From Ruminococcus sp. (GTDB lineage Bacteria; Bacillota; Clostridia; Oscillospirales; Ruminococcaceae), in NCBI GenBank assembly GCA_017649325.1, contig JAGCHA010000127.1, forward strand, positions 1-41,237: 41,237 nt of DNA, written 5' to 3'. Position numbers and translations under genes: made by a program. The notes below the pieces were generated by a model. That model was not told the origin of the DNA. It did not search any database and saw only the letters and a program-made list of their open reading frames with translations. Positions 23,399 through 34,896 of this stretch are shown one piece after another (position 1 is the stretch's first letter; each line of letters opens with the position of its first letter).

Positions 23399-24714
23399 CT
23401 CAGCACCTCCTTTGCGCGGCTGAGCAGTGGCTCGCGCTCGTTAGGGAGCTTGCCGTCAATAACGAGGTCGAGAAGCGTGCGCAGACACTCGCCGACCTGT
23501 CTGCCCTGCGCTCCGAGCGACATAATGTCGTTGCCGTTGACCGCGAGGTCGCGGAGCTTTATACACGCGTTTTCTTCAATGAAGCGTCTGGCGAGCTCCG
23601 CGCATTCGTCGAACCATTTGTTCTCCTCAAGCACGAAGTCGTTTTTTGCACAGTTATCGGCCTTTTTAGCTTCAAGCAGGCGGAAGAAGTTTTCCTCGCC
23701 CATTTTGGATATCATGCGCTTTATCTGCCTCTCTGAGACTATCTTGTCGCTGTGACGCTCGATTATCGTGCTGACGTCCGAAATGGCGGCGTTGTCCCAG
23801 TGAAGCCGCTGCATGATAGCCTCTGCCGCACATGCGCTGACTTCGGCGTGACCCTTGAAGTGTCCGACGCCGTTTTCGTCGAGCGTGAACATCTGCGGCT
23901 TGCATATGTCGTGGAAGAGCATGGCTGTGCGGACTGTTGCATCCTGCGGTGACGACTGCACCGCGCGGACAATGTGCTCGTAAACGTTGTATTTATGGTA
24001 GCGGGAGCGCTGCTCAAAGTCGAAGCAGGCGCAGAATTCGGGTATCACCTGCGCGATGATATCACGGTATTTCAGCGCGGTCTCCGCGAAGTTTTCGCCC
24101 ATTATCATTTTTACCAGCTCGTCGCGGCATCTTTCGCGGGAAATTATGTCAAGCAGTCCGCGGAGCTCCTTTGCGGCGGCGGAGGTGCGCTCCTCTATCT
24201 CAAAACCGAGAGTCGCTGAAAAGCGGATAGCTCGCAGTATGCGCAGGGCATCCTCTCTGAAACGCTTTTCAGGGTCGCCTACGCAGCGGATAATGCGTGC
24301 TTCAAGGTCTCTGCGTCCGCCGAATGGGTCGTGAAGTGCGCCGCGGATGTCCATTGCCATGGCGTTGACGGTGAAGTCGCGGCGTGCGAGGTCTTCCTCC
24401 AGTGACGAGGTGAAGCTCACCGAGTCAGGGCGGCGGGAGTCGCTGTAGCTACCGTCTATGCGGAATGTCGTGACCTCAAACGGAATATCATTGTATATGA
24501 CGGTGACCGTGCCGTGCTTCAGCCCTGTGGGAACAACTTTCAACTCCGCAAAAACTGATATTATCTGCTCGGGGAGAGCATTGGTTGTTATGTCGTAGTC
24601 GTTTATTGCTCGCCCGAGGAGTCTGTCGCGCACGCAGCCTCCGACGATATATGCCTCAAAGCCCGCAGATTCGAGCTTGTCCAGCAGATAAGCGTATTCG
24701 TTCACGTTGTTCAC
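23395..24714 (-). CDS. cca: CCA-adding tRNA nucleotidyltransferase with HD domain
   Basis: Adds or repairs the 3' CCA of tRNA. 439 residues. Class II head with GGCVRDRLLGRAINDYDITT (catalytic DYD) and RRDFTVNAMA; RNA-binding domain EDALRILRAIRF; then an HD domain (AMLFHDICKP, GHAEVSACA), as in many Firmicutes proteins annotated as HD-containing nucleotidyltransferases. All four tRNAs in this window already encode CCA, so repair is its likely main job here. Start is GTG, with AAGGCGGTG upstream. A promoter fits. Overlaps pflA by 4 nt. Confidence 0.94.
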   Translation of the reverse strand: MNNVNEYAYLLDKLESAGFEAYIVGGCVRDRLLGRAINDYDITTNALPEQIISVFAELKVVPTGLKHGTVTVIYNDIPFEVTTFRIDGSYSDSRRPDSVSFTSSLEEDLARRDFTVNAMAMDIRGALHDPFGGRRDLEARIIRCVGDPEKRFREDALRILRAIRFSATLGFEIEERTSAAAKELRGLLDIISRERCRDELVKMIMGENFAETALKYRDIIAQVIPEFCACFDFEQRSRYHKYNVYEHIVRAVQSSPQDATVRTAMLFHDICKPQMFTLDENGVGHFKGHAEVSACAAEAIMQRLHWDNAAISDVSTIIERHSDKIVSERQIKRMISKMGEENFFRLLEAKKADNCAKNDFVLEENKWFDECAELARRFIEENACIKLRDLAVNGNDIMSLGAQGRQVGECLRTLLDLVIDGKLPNEREPLLSRAKEVLR

Positions 24715-24745
24715 ATCATCACCGCCTTATAATTCATTACTGTTC

Positions 24746-24774
24746 ATTATACCATATAAAGTCAAAAAATGCAA
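24746..24774 (-). promoter_or_regulatory. Promoter of cca-pflA
   Basis: Minus strand: TTGCAT, 17 nt, TATAAT, about 31 nt before the GTG start. Confidence 0.75.
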
Positions 24775-24879
24775 ACCGTCAGCAAGCCCGATACAGAGCG
24801 GGAATGTCGTAAAGTAGGCGAAAATAGCGGTTCATGTATGCTGTTCAAAAAAAAGTTAAGGAATATAAGAAGTTTTTTG

Positions 24880-24908
24880 TTGACAATGCAGGGCGGATGT
24901 GTTATAAT
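24880..24908 (+). promoter_or_regulatory. Distal promoter (P1) of the V-ATPase operon
   Basis: Perfect TTGACA, 17 nt, perfect TATAAT, preceded by an A/T-rich stretch. It would give a leader of about 195 nt before the first gene, or a separate small RNA. Confidence 0.85.
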
Positions 24909-24988
24909 ATTAACGTCGTAATGAATTTGCGCAATGGGGAGCTGTCTGTAGGGATGGCTCTCTTTCTGTATTCTGCGGGAAATATGTG

Positions 24989-25010
24989 CTGTTTACTCAG
25001 AAGTGAACAG
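24989..25010 (+). other. Stem-loop in the P1 leader
   Basis: CTGTTTACT, CAGA, AGTGAACAG: 9 bp including one U-G. It lies between the two promoters and is not followed by a T-run, so it is not an ordinary terminator. Confidence 0.6.
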
Positions 25011-25035
25011 TGGTCAATATTTCCTTTGAAACTAT

Positions 25036-25064
25036 TGACAAAGCAGAATCGGAGTGGTATAATA
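25036..25064 (+). promoter_or_regulatory. Proximal promoter (P2) of the V-ATPase operon
   Basis: Perfect TTGACA, 17 nt, perfect TATAAT. A few bases into the transcript comes a perfect 7-bp hairpin (AAATGAC, TGGTG, GTCATTT; 25074-25092), then AAAGGAGG and the first ATG. Confidence 0.88.
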
Positions 25065-25109
25065 CCGAGTATAAATGACTGGTGGTCATTTTCACAAAGG
25101 AGGTACAGT

Positions 25110-25421
25110 ATGGCATCCGAGGCAGTTAAACGTATTCTCGAAGCCGAAGCCGAGGCGGATAAACGCTCCGCTGAGGCGCGCGTCAGGGCTGACGGTATCG
25201 TCACCGATGCCAAGCGCAAGGCGTCCATAGCCGTGCAGAAGCGCCTGACCGACGCCAAGACCGAGACGGGAAAGCTCCGCGATGAGAACCGCCGCAGGCT
25301 CGAGGAGTACACTAATAAGGCGGAGAAGGAGTGCGCCGCGAAGCTCGCGGAGCTCGAAAAGACAGCCGCTTCCAACTCCGATAAGGCTGTTGAAGCCATT
25401 ATCAGCGGATTTTTCAGCTGA
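25110..25421 (+). CDS. ntpF: V-type ATPase peripheral stalk subunit G/H (NtpF-like)
   Basis: 103-residue, almost wholly helical, charged protein (AEAEADKRSAEARVRADGI...). It forms the coiled-coil peripheral stalk with subunit E, linking V1 to subunit I. Start at 25110 because AAAGGAGGT lies 7 nt upstream. The frame is open further upstream to 24834, but that part lies over the promoters and hairpin. First gene of the operon, the place ntpF has in Enterococcus hirae. Family assignment rests on composition and position, as this subunit is poorly conserved. Confidence 0.8.
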   Translation: MASEAVKRILEAEAEADKRSAEARVRADGIVTDAKRKASIAVQKRLTDAKTETGKLRDENRRRLEEYTNKAEKECAAKLAELEKTAASNSDKAVEAIISGFFS

Positions 25422-25457
25422 TCTGATTATTCCCTGCGAAGGAGGGTGATATAGCAA

Positions 25458-27897
<2,440 letters not shown>

Positions 27898-27914
27898 ACA
27901 CGGAGGTGCAGGAT

Positions 27915-28517
27915 ATGCCTGGAATCGACGAGATACTGAATATTATCGACTCTCAGCAGAAGCAGACCGAAGAGAACCTCGTCTCCGCAGCAGAGCATAA
28001 AGCCTCAGCGATAATCTACGACGGGAACGAAAAAGCCGAAAAGGCTTTCGAGGAGCATATTAAGAAGATGTCGGAGCAGCTCGCGCATGACTTCGACAAC
28101 GCCTGCTCGTCTGCAGATGCGGCTATGAAGCGACGTATCCTCTCGCGCAAGACCGAGCTCATCGACGAGACTGTTGAGGCGGCTATCGAAAAGCTAGACA
28201 AGCTCCCCACAGATGAATACTTCGCGGTGCTCGGCAGACTCGCGGTTAAGAGGCTCAGGGCAGGGGAGGGCGTGCTCTCCCTCAGCATGCGTGACCTCGG
28301 GCGAGTCCCCGACAGCTTCATAAAGGAGCTTTCGGCGGCTGCTGAGAAGGCAGGCGGAAGCGTGAAGCTCGGCTCCGCTCCCGCTGACATCGAAAACGGC
28401 TTTATACTGACTTACGGGCTCATCTCCGAGAACTGCAGCTTCCGCGCCGTCGTTGAGGCGGAGCGCGAGGGCGTGAGAGATACCGCCGCAAGAGTATTGT
28501 TCGGGCAGGTGGTCTGA
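27915..28517 (+). CDS. ntpE: V-type ATPase peripheral stalk subunit E
   Basis: 200 residues with a long N-terminal helix (to about 100) and a mixed alpha/beta C-terminal head; dimerises with subunit G/H as peripheral stalk. A GTG at 27906 is in frame but forms part of the GGAGGTG ribosome site, so the ATG at 27915 is the start. The stop shares a base with the next ATG (TGATG). Confidence 0.88.
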   Translation: MPGIDEILNIIDSQQKQTEENLVSAAEHKASAIIYDGNEKAEKAFEEHIKKMSEQLAHDFDNACSSADAAMKRRILSRKTELIDETVEAAIEKLDKLPTDEYFAVLGRLAVKRLRAGEGVLSLSMRDLGRVPDSFIKELSAAAEKAGGSVKLGSAPADIENGFILTYGLISENCSFRAVVEAEREGVRDTAARVLFGQVV

Positions 28518-29455
28518 TGAGCACGATAAAATATGCCAATGCCGTCGCGGCGATACGCGCTATGGAGAATTCACTCCTCAGCCGCAGTGACCTCGACCAG
28601 CTCATAAATGCCGCGACAAAGTCCGAGCGCGATAACATCGTCGCCTCCAAGCGCGGTGCTGAGGAGTTCACGCTTGAGAGCGTCTGGGAGATTATACGCG
28701 GCTATGCTCCCGATTGCAGGGAGCTTGAGATACTTCTGTATAAAAATGATTTCCATAACCTCAAAGCAGCACTGAAGTCGATGATAGCGGGCAAGGAGCC
28801 ACAGGGCTACTACATCCGCCCGACCAACCTCAACCTCGATGCGCTCTATCCCGCACTCGCGGCTAAGGAGTACGAACAGCTCCCCGAGCACATCAGGGAT
28901 ACCGCCGCGGAGGCTTATGAGCTCCTGACAAGGACACTCGACGGACAGCTTGCAGACTCGCTCGCGGATACGGCTTGTATGCGCGCTATGCAGAAGGCGG
29001 CAGAGAAGTCGGGAAGCGAATTCATGAAAAAGTACGCACAGCTCACGACGGTATGTGCGGATATAAAAACGGCTTACAGGTGCAGCCGCATGAAGAAGCA
29101 GCGCTCTTTCATCGAGACCGCTGTCTGCGGCAGCGATGAGCTCGACAGAGACTCGCTCGTGCGAGCTTCGCTCGGAGGTAGCGAGGGGCTGCTCTCATTC
29201 CTCGAGAATACGAGCTTCGGCGACGCAGCAAGGCTGCTCGCAGAGTCGCCTGCAAAGTTTGAGAAGTGGTGCGACGACGTCATCATGGAGCTCGCCGAGA
29301 CTGCACGCATGGAGGCTTTCGGCGCCGACCCGCTTGCCGCTTACTTCATCGCGGCTGAGGCGGAGCTCAAGAACCTGCGCATAATCAGCGTGTGCAAGGA
29401 GTCGGGCACTGACAGGGATATTATTACGGAAAGGATGAGAAAGCTGTATGTCTGA
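28517..29455 (+). CDS. ntpC: V-type ATPase subunit C (d-type)
   Basis: 312-residue, all-helical protein of the V/A-ATPase C/AC39 family. This socket connects the central shaft (D/F) to the K ring. Typical features are the N-terminal YANAVAAIRAMENSLLS and the stretch AYFIAAEAELKNLRIISVCK, near the C-terminus. Joined to ntpE by TGATG and overlapping the next gene by 8 nt. Confidence 0.9.
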   Translation: MSTIKYANAVAAIRAMENSLLSRSDLDQLINAATKSERDNIVASKRGAEEFTLESVWEIIRGYAPDCRELEILLYKNDFHNLKAALKSMIAGKEPQGYYIRPTNLNLDALYPALAAKEYEQLPEHIRDTAAEAYELLTRTLDGQLADSLADTACMRAMQKAAEKSGSEFMKKYAQLTTVCADIKTAYRCSRMKKQRSFIETAVCGSDELDRDSLVRASLGGSEGLLSFLENTSFGDAARLLAESPAKFEKWCDDVIMELAETARMEAFGADPLAAYFIAAEAELKNLRIISVCKESGTDRDIITERMRKLYV

Positions 29456-29771
29456 TACGAACTTCAAGACCGCCGTCATCGGCGACACCGCAAGCGTATC
29501 GGGCTTTGCGGCTCTCGGGCTCTCCGTTTTCTGCGAGACCGACGGAGCTAAGATATCCAAGCTCATAAACAGGCTCGCAGCCAATGATTTCGCGGTGATA
29601 TATATCACTGAGCCCGCCGCGGCTCTTGCGGCTGACACTATCAAAAAATACAGGAGCAGCAGGCTCCCGTCTATCGTGCTTATCCCCGCTATCGAGGGCA
29701 ACACGGGCGACGGCATGAGAGCTCTGCACGAGGCAGTCGAAAAGGCTGTAGGCTCGGATATCCTTAACTGA
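29448..29771 (+). CDS. ntpG: V-type ATPase subunit F
   Basis: 107 residues. Small Rossmann-like shaft subunit that binds subunit D. Carries the family pattern [17 protein letters not shown] at the start, [14 protein letters not shown] in the middle and [12 protein letters not shown]. Named ntpG by E. hirae usage. It starts inside the end of ntpC. Confidence 0.93.
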   Translation: MSDTNFKTAVIGDTASVSGFAALGLSVFCETDGAKISKLINRLAANDFAVIYITEPAAALAADTIKKYRSSRLPSIVLIPAIEGNTGDGMRALHEAVEKAVGSDILN

Positions 29772-29787
29772 GAAAGGAGAATCTGCT

Positions 29788-31557
29788 TTGGCAAGCATAG
29801 GAAATATAGTCAAGATATCAGGTCCTCTCGTTGTTGCGGAGGGCATGAGAGATGCCAATATGTTCGACGTTGTGCGCGTCAGCAAGAAGCGTCTTATCGG
29901 CGAGATAATCGAGATGCACGGCGACCGTGCCTCCATTCAGGTATATGAGGAGACCGCGGGGCTCGGCACGGGCGAGGCTGTTGAATCTACGGGCGAGCCT
30001 ATGAGCGCCGAGCTCGGCCCCGGTCTCATCGGCAGCATATACGACGGTATACAGCGTCCGCTTGACGATATCCGCAAGGTCTGCGGAAATAATCTCGCGA
30101 GAGGCGTTGAAGTGCCCTCGCTGAAAAGAGAAAAGAAGTGGAAGTTCACTCCCACGGTAAAAGTTGGAGACGAGGTCGTCGGCGGCGACGTGTTAGGAAC
30201 TGTCCCCGAGACCGATATCGTCCTCCACAAGATAATGGTTCCGAACGGTGTGAAGGGTAAGGTCAAGTCCGTGAAGGAGGGCGAGTTCACCGTTACGGAT
30301 ACAGTATGCGTGGTCGAGACCGAGAAGGGCGAGCGCGAGCTCACCATGATGCAGAAATGGGGCGTCAGAAGCGGCAGACCTTACGCGAAGAAGCTCTCAC
30401 CCGATATGCCGCTCGTGACGGGTCAGCGAGTAGTTGACTGCCTGTTCCCGATAGCTAAGGGCGGCGTTGCAGCTATCCCCGGTCCTTTCGGAAGCGGTAA
30501 GACCGTCACTCAGCACCAGCTCGCAAAGTGGGCTGAGGCTGACATAATCGTATATATCGGATGCGGCGAGCGCGGAAACGAAATGACCGACGTTCTAAAC
30601 GAGTTCCCCGAGCTTATCGACCCCAAGACCGGCAAGTCCCTCAGGGAGCGTACCGTCCTCATCGCGACCACCTCCGATAGGACTGTTGCGGCGCGTGAGG
30701 CGTCCGTTTACACGGGTATCACAATTGCTGAATATTACCGTGATATGGGATATTCTGTCGCTCTTATGGCGGACTCTACCTCGCGCTGGGCTGAGGCTCT
30801 GCGTGAGATGTCGGGACGTCTTGAAGAAATGCCGGGCGATGAGGGCTACCCCGCCTACCTCGGAAGCCGTCTCGCTCAGTTCTATGAGCGCGCGGGACGT
30901 GTTATCTCTACGGGTACGAACGGCAGAGAGGGCGCTCTCTCCGTTATCGGTGCCGTTTCGCCTCCGGGCGGCGATATCTCAGAGCCTGTTTCACAGGCGA
31001 CGCTCCGTATCGTAAAGGTGTTCTGGGGACTTGACTCCAACCTCGCGTACCAGCGCCACTTCCCTGCGATAAACTGGCTGACGAGTTACTCACTTTACGC
31101 GGATTCGCTCGCGGACTGGTACAACAATAACGTCTCCAAGGACTGGATGACCTCGCGCGCGAGATTTATGTCCATTCTCCACGACGAAGCAGAACTGAAG
31201 GAGATCGTAAAGCTCATAGGTATGGACGCGCTCTCCGCAGGCGACCGCCTCAAAATGGAGACCGCTCGTTCTATCCGAGAGGACTTCCTGCATCAGCTTG
31301 CGTTCCACGAGATAGACACCTACACCAGCCTCAAAAAGCAGCTCTACATGATGAAGCTCATTCTCGCCTTCAATGACGAGGCGGGGGCTGCTGTCGGCAA
31401 GGGCGCGGATATCGAGCTCGTTGCTGAGCTGCCCGTCCGCGAGAGGATAGGACGTTTCAAGTACGTTCCCGAGGAAGAGACCGACCGCGAATTCGAGAAG
31501 GTCTCCGTCGAGATATCCTCAGAGCTCAACGAGCTTCTGACTAAGGAGGAAGACTGA
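29788..31557 (+). CDS. ntpA: V-type ATPase catalytic subunit A
   Basis: 589 residues. Catalytic P-loop GPFGSGKT at 232-239, followed by [15 protein letters not shown] with the catalytic Glu. It also has the non-homologous insert (about 115-190) unique to A subunits and the ending of family type. The start is TTG (29788) with AAAGGAG 8 nt upstream; no ATG fits. The stop overlaps the ntpB start (TGATG). Confidence 0.97.
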   Translation: MASIGNIVKISGPLVVAEGMRDANMFDVVRVSKKRLIGEIIEMHGDRASIQVYEETAGLGTGEAVESTGEPMSAELGPGLIGSIYDGIQRPLDDIRKVCGNNLARGVEVPSLKREKKWKFTPTVKVGDEVVGGDVLGTVPETDIVLHKIMVPNGVKGKVKSVKEGEFTVTDTVCVVETEKGERELTMMQKWGVRSGRPYAKKLSPDMPLVTGQRVVDCLFPIAKGGVAAIPGPFGSGKTVTQHQLAKWAEADIIVYIGCGERGNEMTDVLNEFPELIDPKTGKSLRERTVLIATTSDRTVAAREASVYTGITIAEYYRDMGYSVALMADSTSRWAEALREMSGRLEEMPGDEGYPAYLGSRLAQFYERAGRVISTGTNGREGALSVIGAVSPPGGDISEPVSQATLRIVKVFWGLDSNLAYQRHFPAINWLTSYSLYADSLADWYNNNVSKDWMTSRARFMSILHDEAELKEIVKLIGMDALSAGDRLKMETARSIREDFLHQLAFHEIDTYTSLKKQLYMMKLILAFNDEAGAAVGKGADIELVAELPVRERIGRFKYVPEEETDREFEKVSVEISSELNELLTKEED

Positions 31558-32933
31558 TGCCAAGAGAATACAGAACTATTGAAGAAGCAGCAGGTCCTCT
31601 GCTGCTCGTGAAGGACGTCGAGAACGTCACATACGGCGAGCTTGCCGAGATAAGGCTCGCAAACGGCGAGAAGCGCCGCTGCCGTGTTCTTGAAATAGAT
31701 GGGAGCAACGCTCTCGTGCAGCTTTTCGAGAACGCTGCGGGTATCAACCTCAAGGACAGTGCCGTCGTTTTCTCGGGGCACCAGATGGAGCTCGGCGTTT
31801 CCGAGGATATGCTCGGACGCGTTTTCGACGGTCTCGGTCGTCCGATAGATGACGGTCCCGAGATAATCCCCGATAAGCGTATGGACGTAAACGGTCTGCC
31901 GATGAACCCCGTTGCCCGCAAGTACCCGCAGGAGTTCATCCAGACGGGCGTTTCTGCGATAGACGGTCTGAATACCCTCGTCCGCGGTCAGAAGCTGCCC
32001 ATATTCTCGGCGAGCGGTCTCCCGCACGCTCAGCTTGCGGCTCAGATCGCGCGTCAGGCACGTGTTCTCGGCGACAATGAGCAGTTCGCTGTTGTCTTCG
32101 CGGCTATGGGTATCACTTTCGAGGAGTCCGAATACTTCGTCAGAAGCTTCCGTGAGACGGGAGCTCTCGACCGTACTGTGCTCTTCGTCAACCTCGCCAA
32201 CGACTCCGCTATCGAGCGCCTCGCAACTCCTAAAATGGCGCTTACAGCCGCAGAATACCTCGCTTTCGAGAAGGGCATGCACGTACTCGTTATCCTCACA
32301 GATATCACCAACTACGCCGATGCGCTCCGTGAGGTCTCAGCCGCAAGAAAGGAAGTCCCCGGACGCCGCGGCTACCCCGGCTATATGTACACCGACCTCG
32401 CTTCGCTGTATGAGCGTGCGGGACGTCAGGACGGCAAGGAAGGCTCAATCACCATGATACCTATCCTCACCATGCCTGAGGACGACAAGACCCACCCAAT
32501 CCCCGACCTCACGGGCTACATCACCGAGGGGCAGATAATCCTCTCGCGAGAGCTCTACCGCAAGGGCATTAATCCGCCTGTGGACGTGCTCCCGTCGCTC
32601 TCGAGACTTAAAGATAAGGGTATCGGCAAGGGCAAGACCCGCGCCGACCACTCCGACACCATGAACCAGCTCTTCTCCGCCTACGCCCGCGGCAAGGACG
32701 CCAAGGAGCTCATGGTCGTGCTCGGTGAGGCGGCTCTTACGCCTGTTGACCTCATCTATGCCAAGTTCGCGGACGAGTTCGAGAAGCGCTACGTTTCGCA
32801 GGGCTTCGAGAATAACCGTTCTATCGAGGAGACCCTCTCTATCGGCTGGGAACTCCTGAAGCTCCTCCCGAGAAGTGAGCTCAGACGTATCAGAGAGGAG
32901 TACCTCGCAGAGTATTACGACAAGAAGGACTGA
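31557..32933 (+). CDS. ntpB: V-type ATPase regulatory subunit B
   Basis: 458 residues. Non-catalytic partner of A in the hexameric head. The P-loop is replaced by [12 protein letters not shown] as expected; VVFAAMGI and [11 protein letters not shown] are typical. The arginine finger is expected in the [11 protein letters not shown] region. Coupled to ntpA through TGATG. Confidence 0.97.
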   Translation: MPREYRTIEEAAGPLLLVKDVENVTYGELAEIRLANGEKRRCRVLEIDGSNALVQLFENAAGINLKDSAVVFSGHQMELGVSEDMLGRVFDGLGRPIDDGPEIIPDKRMDVNGLPMNPVARKYPQEFIQTGVSAIDGLNTLVRGQKLPIFSASGLPHAQLAAQIARQARVLGDNEQFAVVFAAMGITFEESEYFVRSFRETGALDRTVLFVNLANDSAIERLATPKMALTAAEYLAFEKGMHVLVILTDITNYADALREVSAARKEVPGRRGYPGYMYTDLASLYERAGRQDGKEGSITMIPILTMPEDDKTHPIPDLTGYITEGQIILSRELYRKGINPPVDVLPSLSRLKDKGIGKGKTRADHSDTMNQLFSAYARGKDAKELMVVLGEAALTPVDLIYAKFADEFEKRYVSQGFENNRSIEETLSIGWELLKLLPRSELRRIREEYLAEYYDKKD

Positions 32934-32944
32934 GGTGAGCGCAG

Positions 32945-33595
32945 TTGGCAAGACTAAACGTTAATCCCACGCGTATGGAGCTCAGCAAGCTCAAAAAGAA
33001 GCTCGTGTCAGCTCAGCGCGGACATAAGCTCCTCAAGGACAAGCGCGACGAGCTCATGCGGCAGTTCATGATAATGATAAAGGAGAACAGACAGCTCCGC
33101 GCTGAGGTCGAGGCGGCTATCGCCGAGGCTGACCGATATATGGCGGTCGCGGGCTCAGTAATGCAGAGGGAGGCGCTCGAAACAGCGCTAATGCTCCCGA
33201 AGCAGGAGGTCGAGCTTGAAGTCGGCGAGAAGAACGTGATGAGCGTATATATCCCCGTTTTCAGCCCGAAGTACCGCACAAGCGACTCCAACGACATCTA
33301 TTCCTACGGTACGGCTTTTACTTCAACCGATCTCGACGGCGCTGTAAATGCGCTCAGTGATATCTTCCCAAAGATGATAAGGCTCGCGGAGGTCGAGAAA
33401 GCCTGCCAGCTCATGGCGGACGAGATCGAAAAGACCCGCCGCCGCGTTAATGCGCTCGAGCACATCATGATCCCAGATTATCAGGAGACTATTAAGTTCA
33501 TCACCATGAAGCTCTCCGAGAATGAGCGCTCCACGACTACCTCGCTGATGAAGGTAAAGGACATGGTACTCAAGCAGAGCCACGATTTCACATAA
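32945..33595 (+). CDS. ntpD: V-type ATPase central shaft subunit D
   Basis: 216 residues. Two long helices, N-terminal (LNVNPTRMELSKLKKKL) and C-terminal (RRRVNALEHIMIPDYQET), form the coiled-coil rotor shaft; both motifs are hallmarks of the family. Start is TTG (32945) with GAGGTGA upstream. Last gene of the operon, with a strong terminator at its stop. E. hirae ntpH and ntpJ are not present downstream. Confidence 0.96.
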   Translation: MARLNVNPTRMELSKLKKKLVSAQRGHKLLKDKRDELMRQFMIMIKENRQLRAEVEAAIAEADRYMAVAGSVMQREALETALMLPKQEVELEVGEKNVMSVYIPVFSPKYRTSDSNDIYSYGTAFTSTDLDGAVNALSDIFPKMIRLAEVEKACQLMADEIEKTRRRVNALEHIMIPDYQETIKFITMKLSENERSTTTSLMKVKDMVLKQSHDFT

Positions 33596-33627
33596 AAAAG
33601 AGCAGACCGTATGGTCTGCTCTTTTTT
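33594..33627 (+). terminator. Bidirectional terminator of the V-ATPase operon
   Basis: AAAAAAGAGCAGACC, GTAT, GGTCTGCTCTTTTTT: a perfect 15-bp palindrome that overlaps the ntpD stop and the stop of the convergent gene. Confidence 0.95.
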
Positions 33628-34762
33628 AGCAGAATTCTCCGTATTCGCAGCCGACGTGCGATACATTTATGTCGTCTATGAGCTCCAGCGAGCCTCGCTT
33701 CTTCTCGAACAGCTTTATCCTGCCCTTGCCTGTGCCGCCGTTCCACAAACGGTTGTGCTGCTTCGAGCCGTCGGGGGCTTCGTAGTTCACGAACAGCATT
33801 TCCTCCTTGAGACAGTGTATGCACGTCCTCATTACGTATTTCTGATTCGACTGCTCTATCTGCCATACTATCTCTTTGTCAGTCTCGAAGCACCTGAACT
33901 TGGTCCTGGGCTGTGTCCAGACTTTCGAGAAGTTGAACTCTATCTCCCTGCCTTCGTAATAAAACGCTCCGAGGAGGATGCGGTCGAGCGATACGCCGAA
34001 AACTCGCGGTCTGCCGCCGCCGATGTCGAATACGCTGTTTTCAAGCTTATTGCCCGTGAGCCTGCTCTCCATGCAGCACGACGACAGCCATATCCACGGC
34101 GAGGTGAAGTCTGCTCCCCAGTTTTTGTCCGCATAGCCGTAACTGGTCTCGGGGGTGACGGTATAGCGTCTGCCGTCTATGGTGACTGTGCCCGAATAGA
34201 GTGTCTTCATGCCCTCGGCGTGCCAGTACATTTCGAATGCGTTCAGCGAGCGCATTGTGTTTCCCGCGCCGTAGCCTACGTTGAAGGCTACCTGCTTGTC
34301 TAATTTCAGCTCCCATGTCATCTCTCCGCCGTCACACATATACTCGGGATGAGCGGCGGCATCCTCGGGAGTTACCTTGACGCTTCCGCAGAGCTTATCC
34401 TCCGAGCACCAACAGTCGTCGGCGATGATAGAGAAGGGGACACCCTCGGATACGCTGATGTCGTTCCACGAAAAGAAGCGGTGGAGCTGCTTTGCGCCCT
34501 TTCCCCAACAGCCTGCCTTTACCATGAGGTATGAGGGCTTCTTTCCCGCAAACTGGTTCTCGGGGAGCTGTCCGAGGACGGGCTCGGGTTCGGCAAGGTC
34601 GGGGTTGCAGATGAAGAATTCGATGAAGAAGGCTTTTTCCTCGCCTGTCTCCTCGTCAATGCCCGTGAACGAGTGCCACCACCAGTCGTAGCCCTTTTTC
34701 GCCAGTTTTCCCTTGAGCATACAGGCGTTTCGTGTGATATCGTGCTTGTTGAATAGTTCCAT
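33626..34762 (-). CDS. Tocopherol-cyclase-like domain protein
   Basis: 378 residues, soluble, no signal peptide. WWWHSFTGIDEETGE near the N-terminus and ETSYGYADKNWGADFTSPWIWLSS in the middle match the tocopherol cyclase-like family (lipocalin-type beta barrel). In plants and cyanobacteria this family closes the chromanol ring, but in anaerobic Firmicutes its role is unknown. No prenylquinone pathway gene is nearby. Unusually rich in Trp and Cys. ATG with AAAGGAG. Own promoter; shares the terminator with ntpD. I do not propose tocopherol synthesis here. Confidence 0.75.
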   Translation of the reverse strand: MELFNKHDITRNACMLKGKLAKKGYDWWWHSFTGIDEETGEEKAFFIEFFICNPDLAEPEPVLGQLPENQFAGKKPSYLMVKAGCWGKGAKQLHRFFSWNDISVSEGVPFSIIADDCWCSEDKLCGSVKVTPEDAAAHPEYMCDGGEMTWELKLDKQVAFNVGYGAGNTMRSLNAFEMYWHAEGMKTLYSGTVTIDGRRYTVTPETSYGYADKNWGADFTSPWIWLSSCCMESRLTGNKLENSVFDIGGGRPRVFGVSLDRILLGAFYYEGREIEFNFSKVWTQPRTKFRCFETDKEIVWQIEQSNQKYVMRTCIHCLKEEMLFVNYEAPDGSKQHNRLWNGGTGKGRIKLFEKKRGSLELIDDINVSHVGCEYGEFC

Positions 34763-34812
34763 AGCTTTTCTCCTTTAGTATTTGCTGTGTCAGCCGCATT
34801 TAAATCATGTTT

Positions 34813-34842
34813 ATTATACCATAAGTTCGGGCAGATAGGCAA
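34813..34842 (-). promoter_or_regulatory. Promoter of the tocopherol-cyclase-like gene
   Basis: Minus strand: TTGCCT, 18 nt, TATAAT. A minimal stem-loop (GCTG, ACA, CAGC) lies in the leader before AAAGGAG. Confidence 0.7.
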
Positions 34843-34863
34843 GAAAAATGAAGACACACCAAC

Positions 34864-34893
34864 AAAGAGAGCAGGCCCGCAGGTCTGCTCCTT
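34864..34893 (-). terminator. Imperfect terminator after the GGDEF-EAL gene
   Basis: Minus strand: GAGCAGACC and GGCCTGCTC, 4-nt loop, one A-C mismatch, then a broken T-tract (TCTTTGTT). Weaker than the others here, so read-through toward the next minus-strand gene is possible. Confidence 0.55.
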
Positions 34894-34896
34894 GTT

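Noticed and set aside
24834-25109. N-terminal extension of the first V-ATPase gene
   Set aside because: The frame is open by chance over two promoters and a hairpin; AAAGGAGG sets the start at 25110.
31344-32282. Minus-strand frame of 312 codons opposite ntpA/ntpB
   Set aside because: Antisense to two highly conserved ATPase subunits; no independent signals.
33611-34303. Plus-strand 230-codon frame after the V-ATPase operon
   Set aside because: It starts inside the terminator stem and is antisense to the tocopherol-cyclase-like gene.
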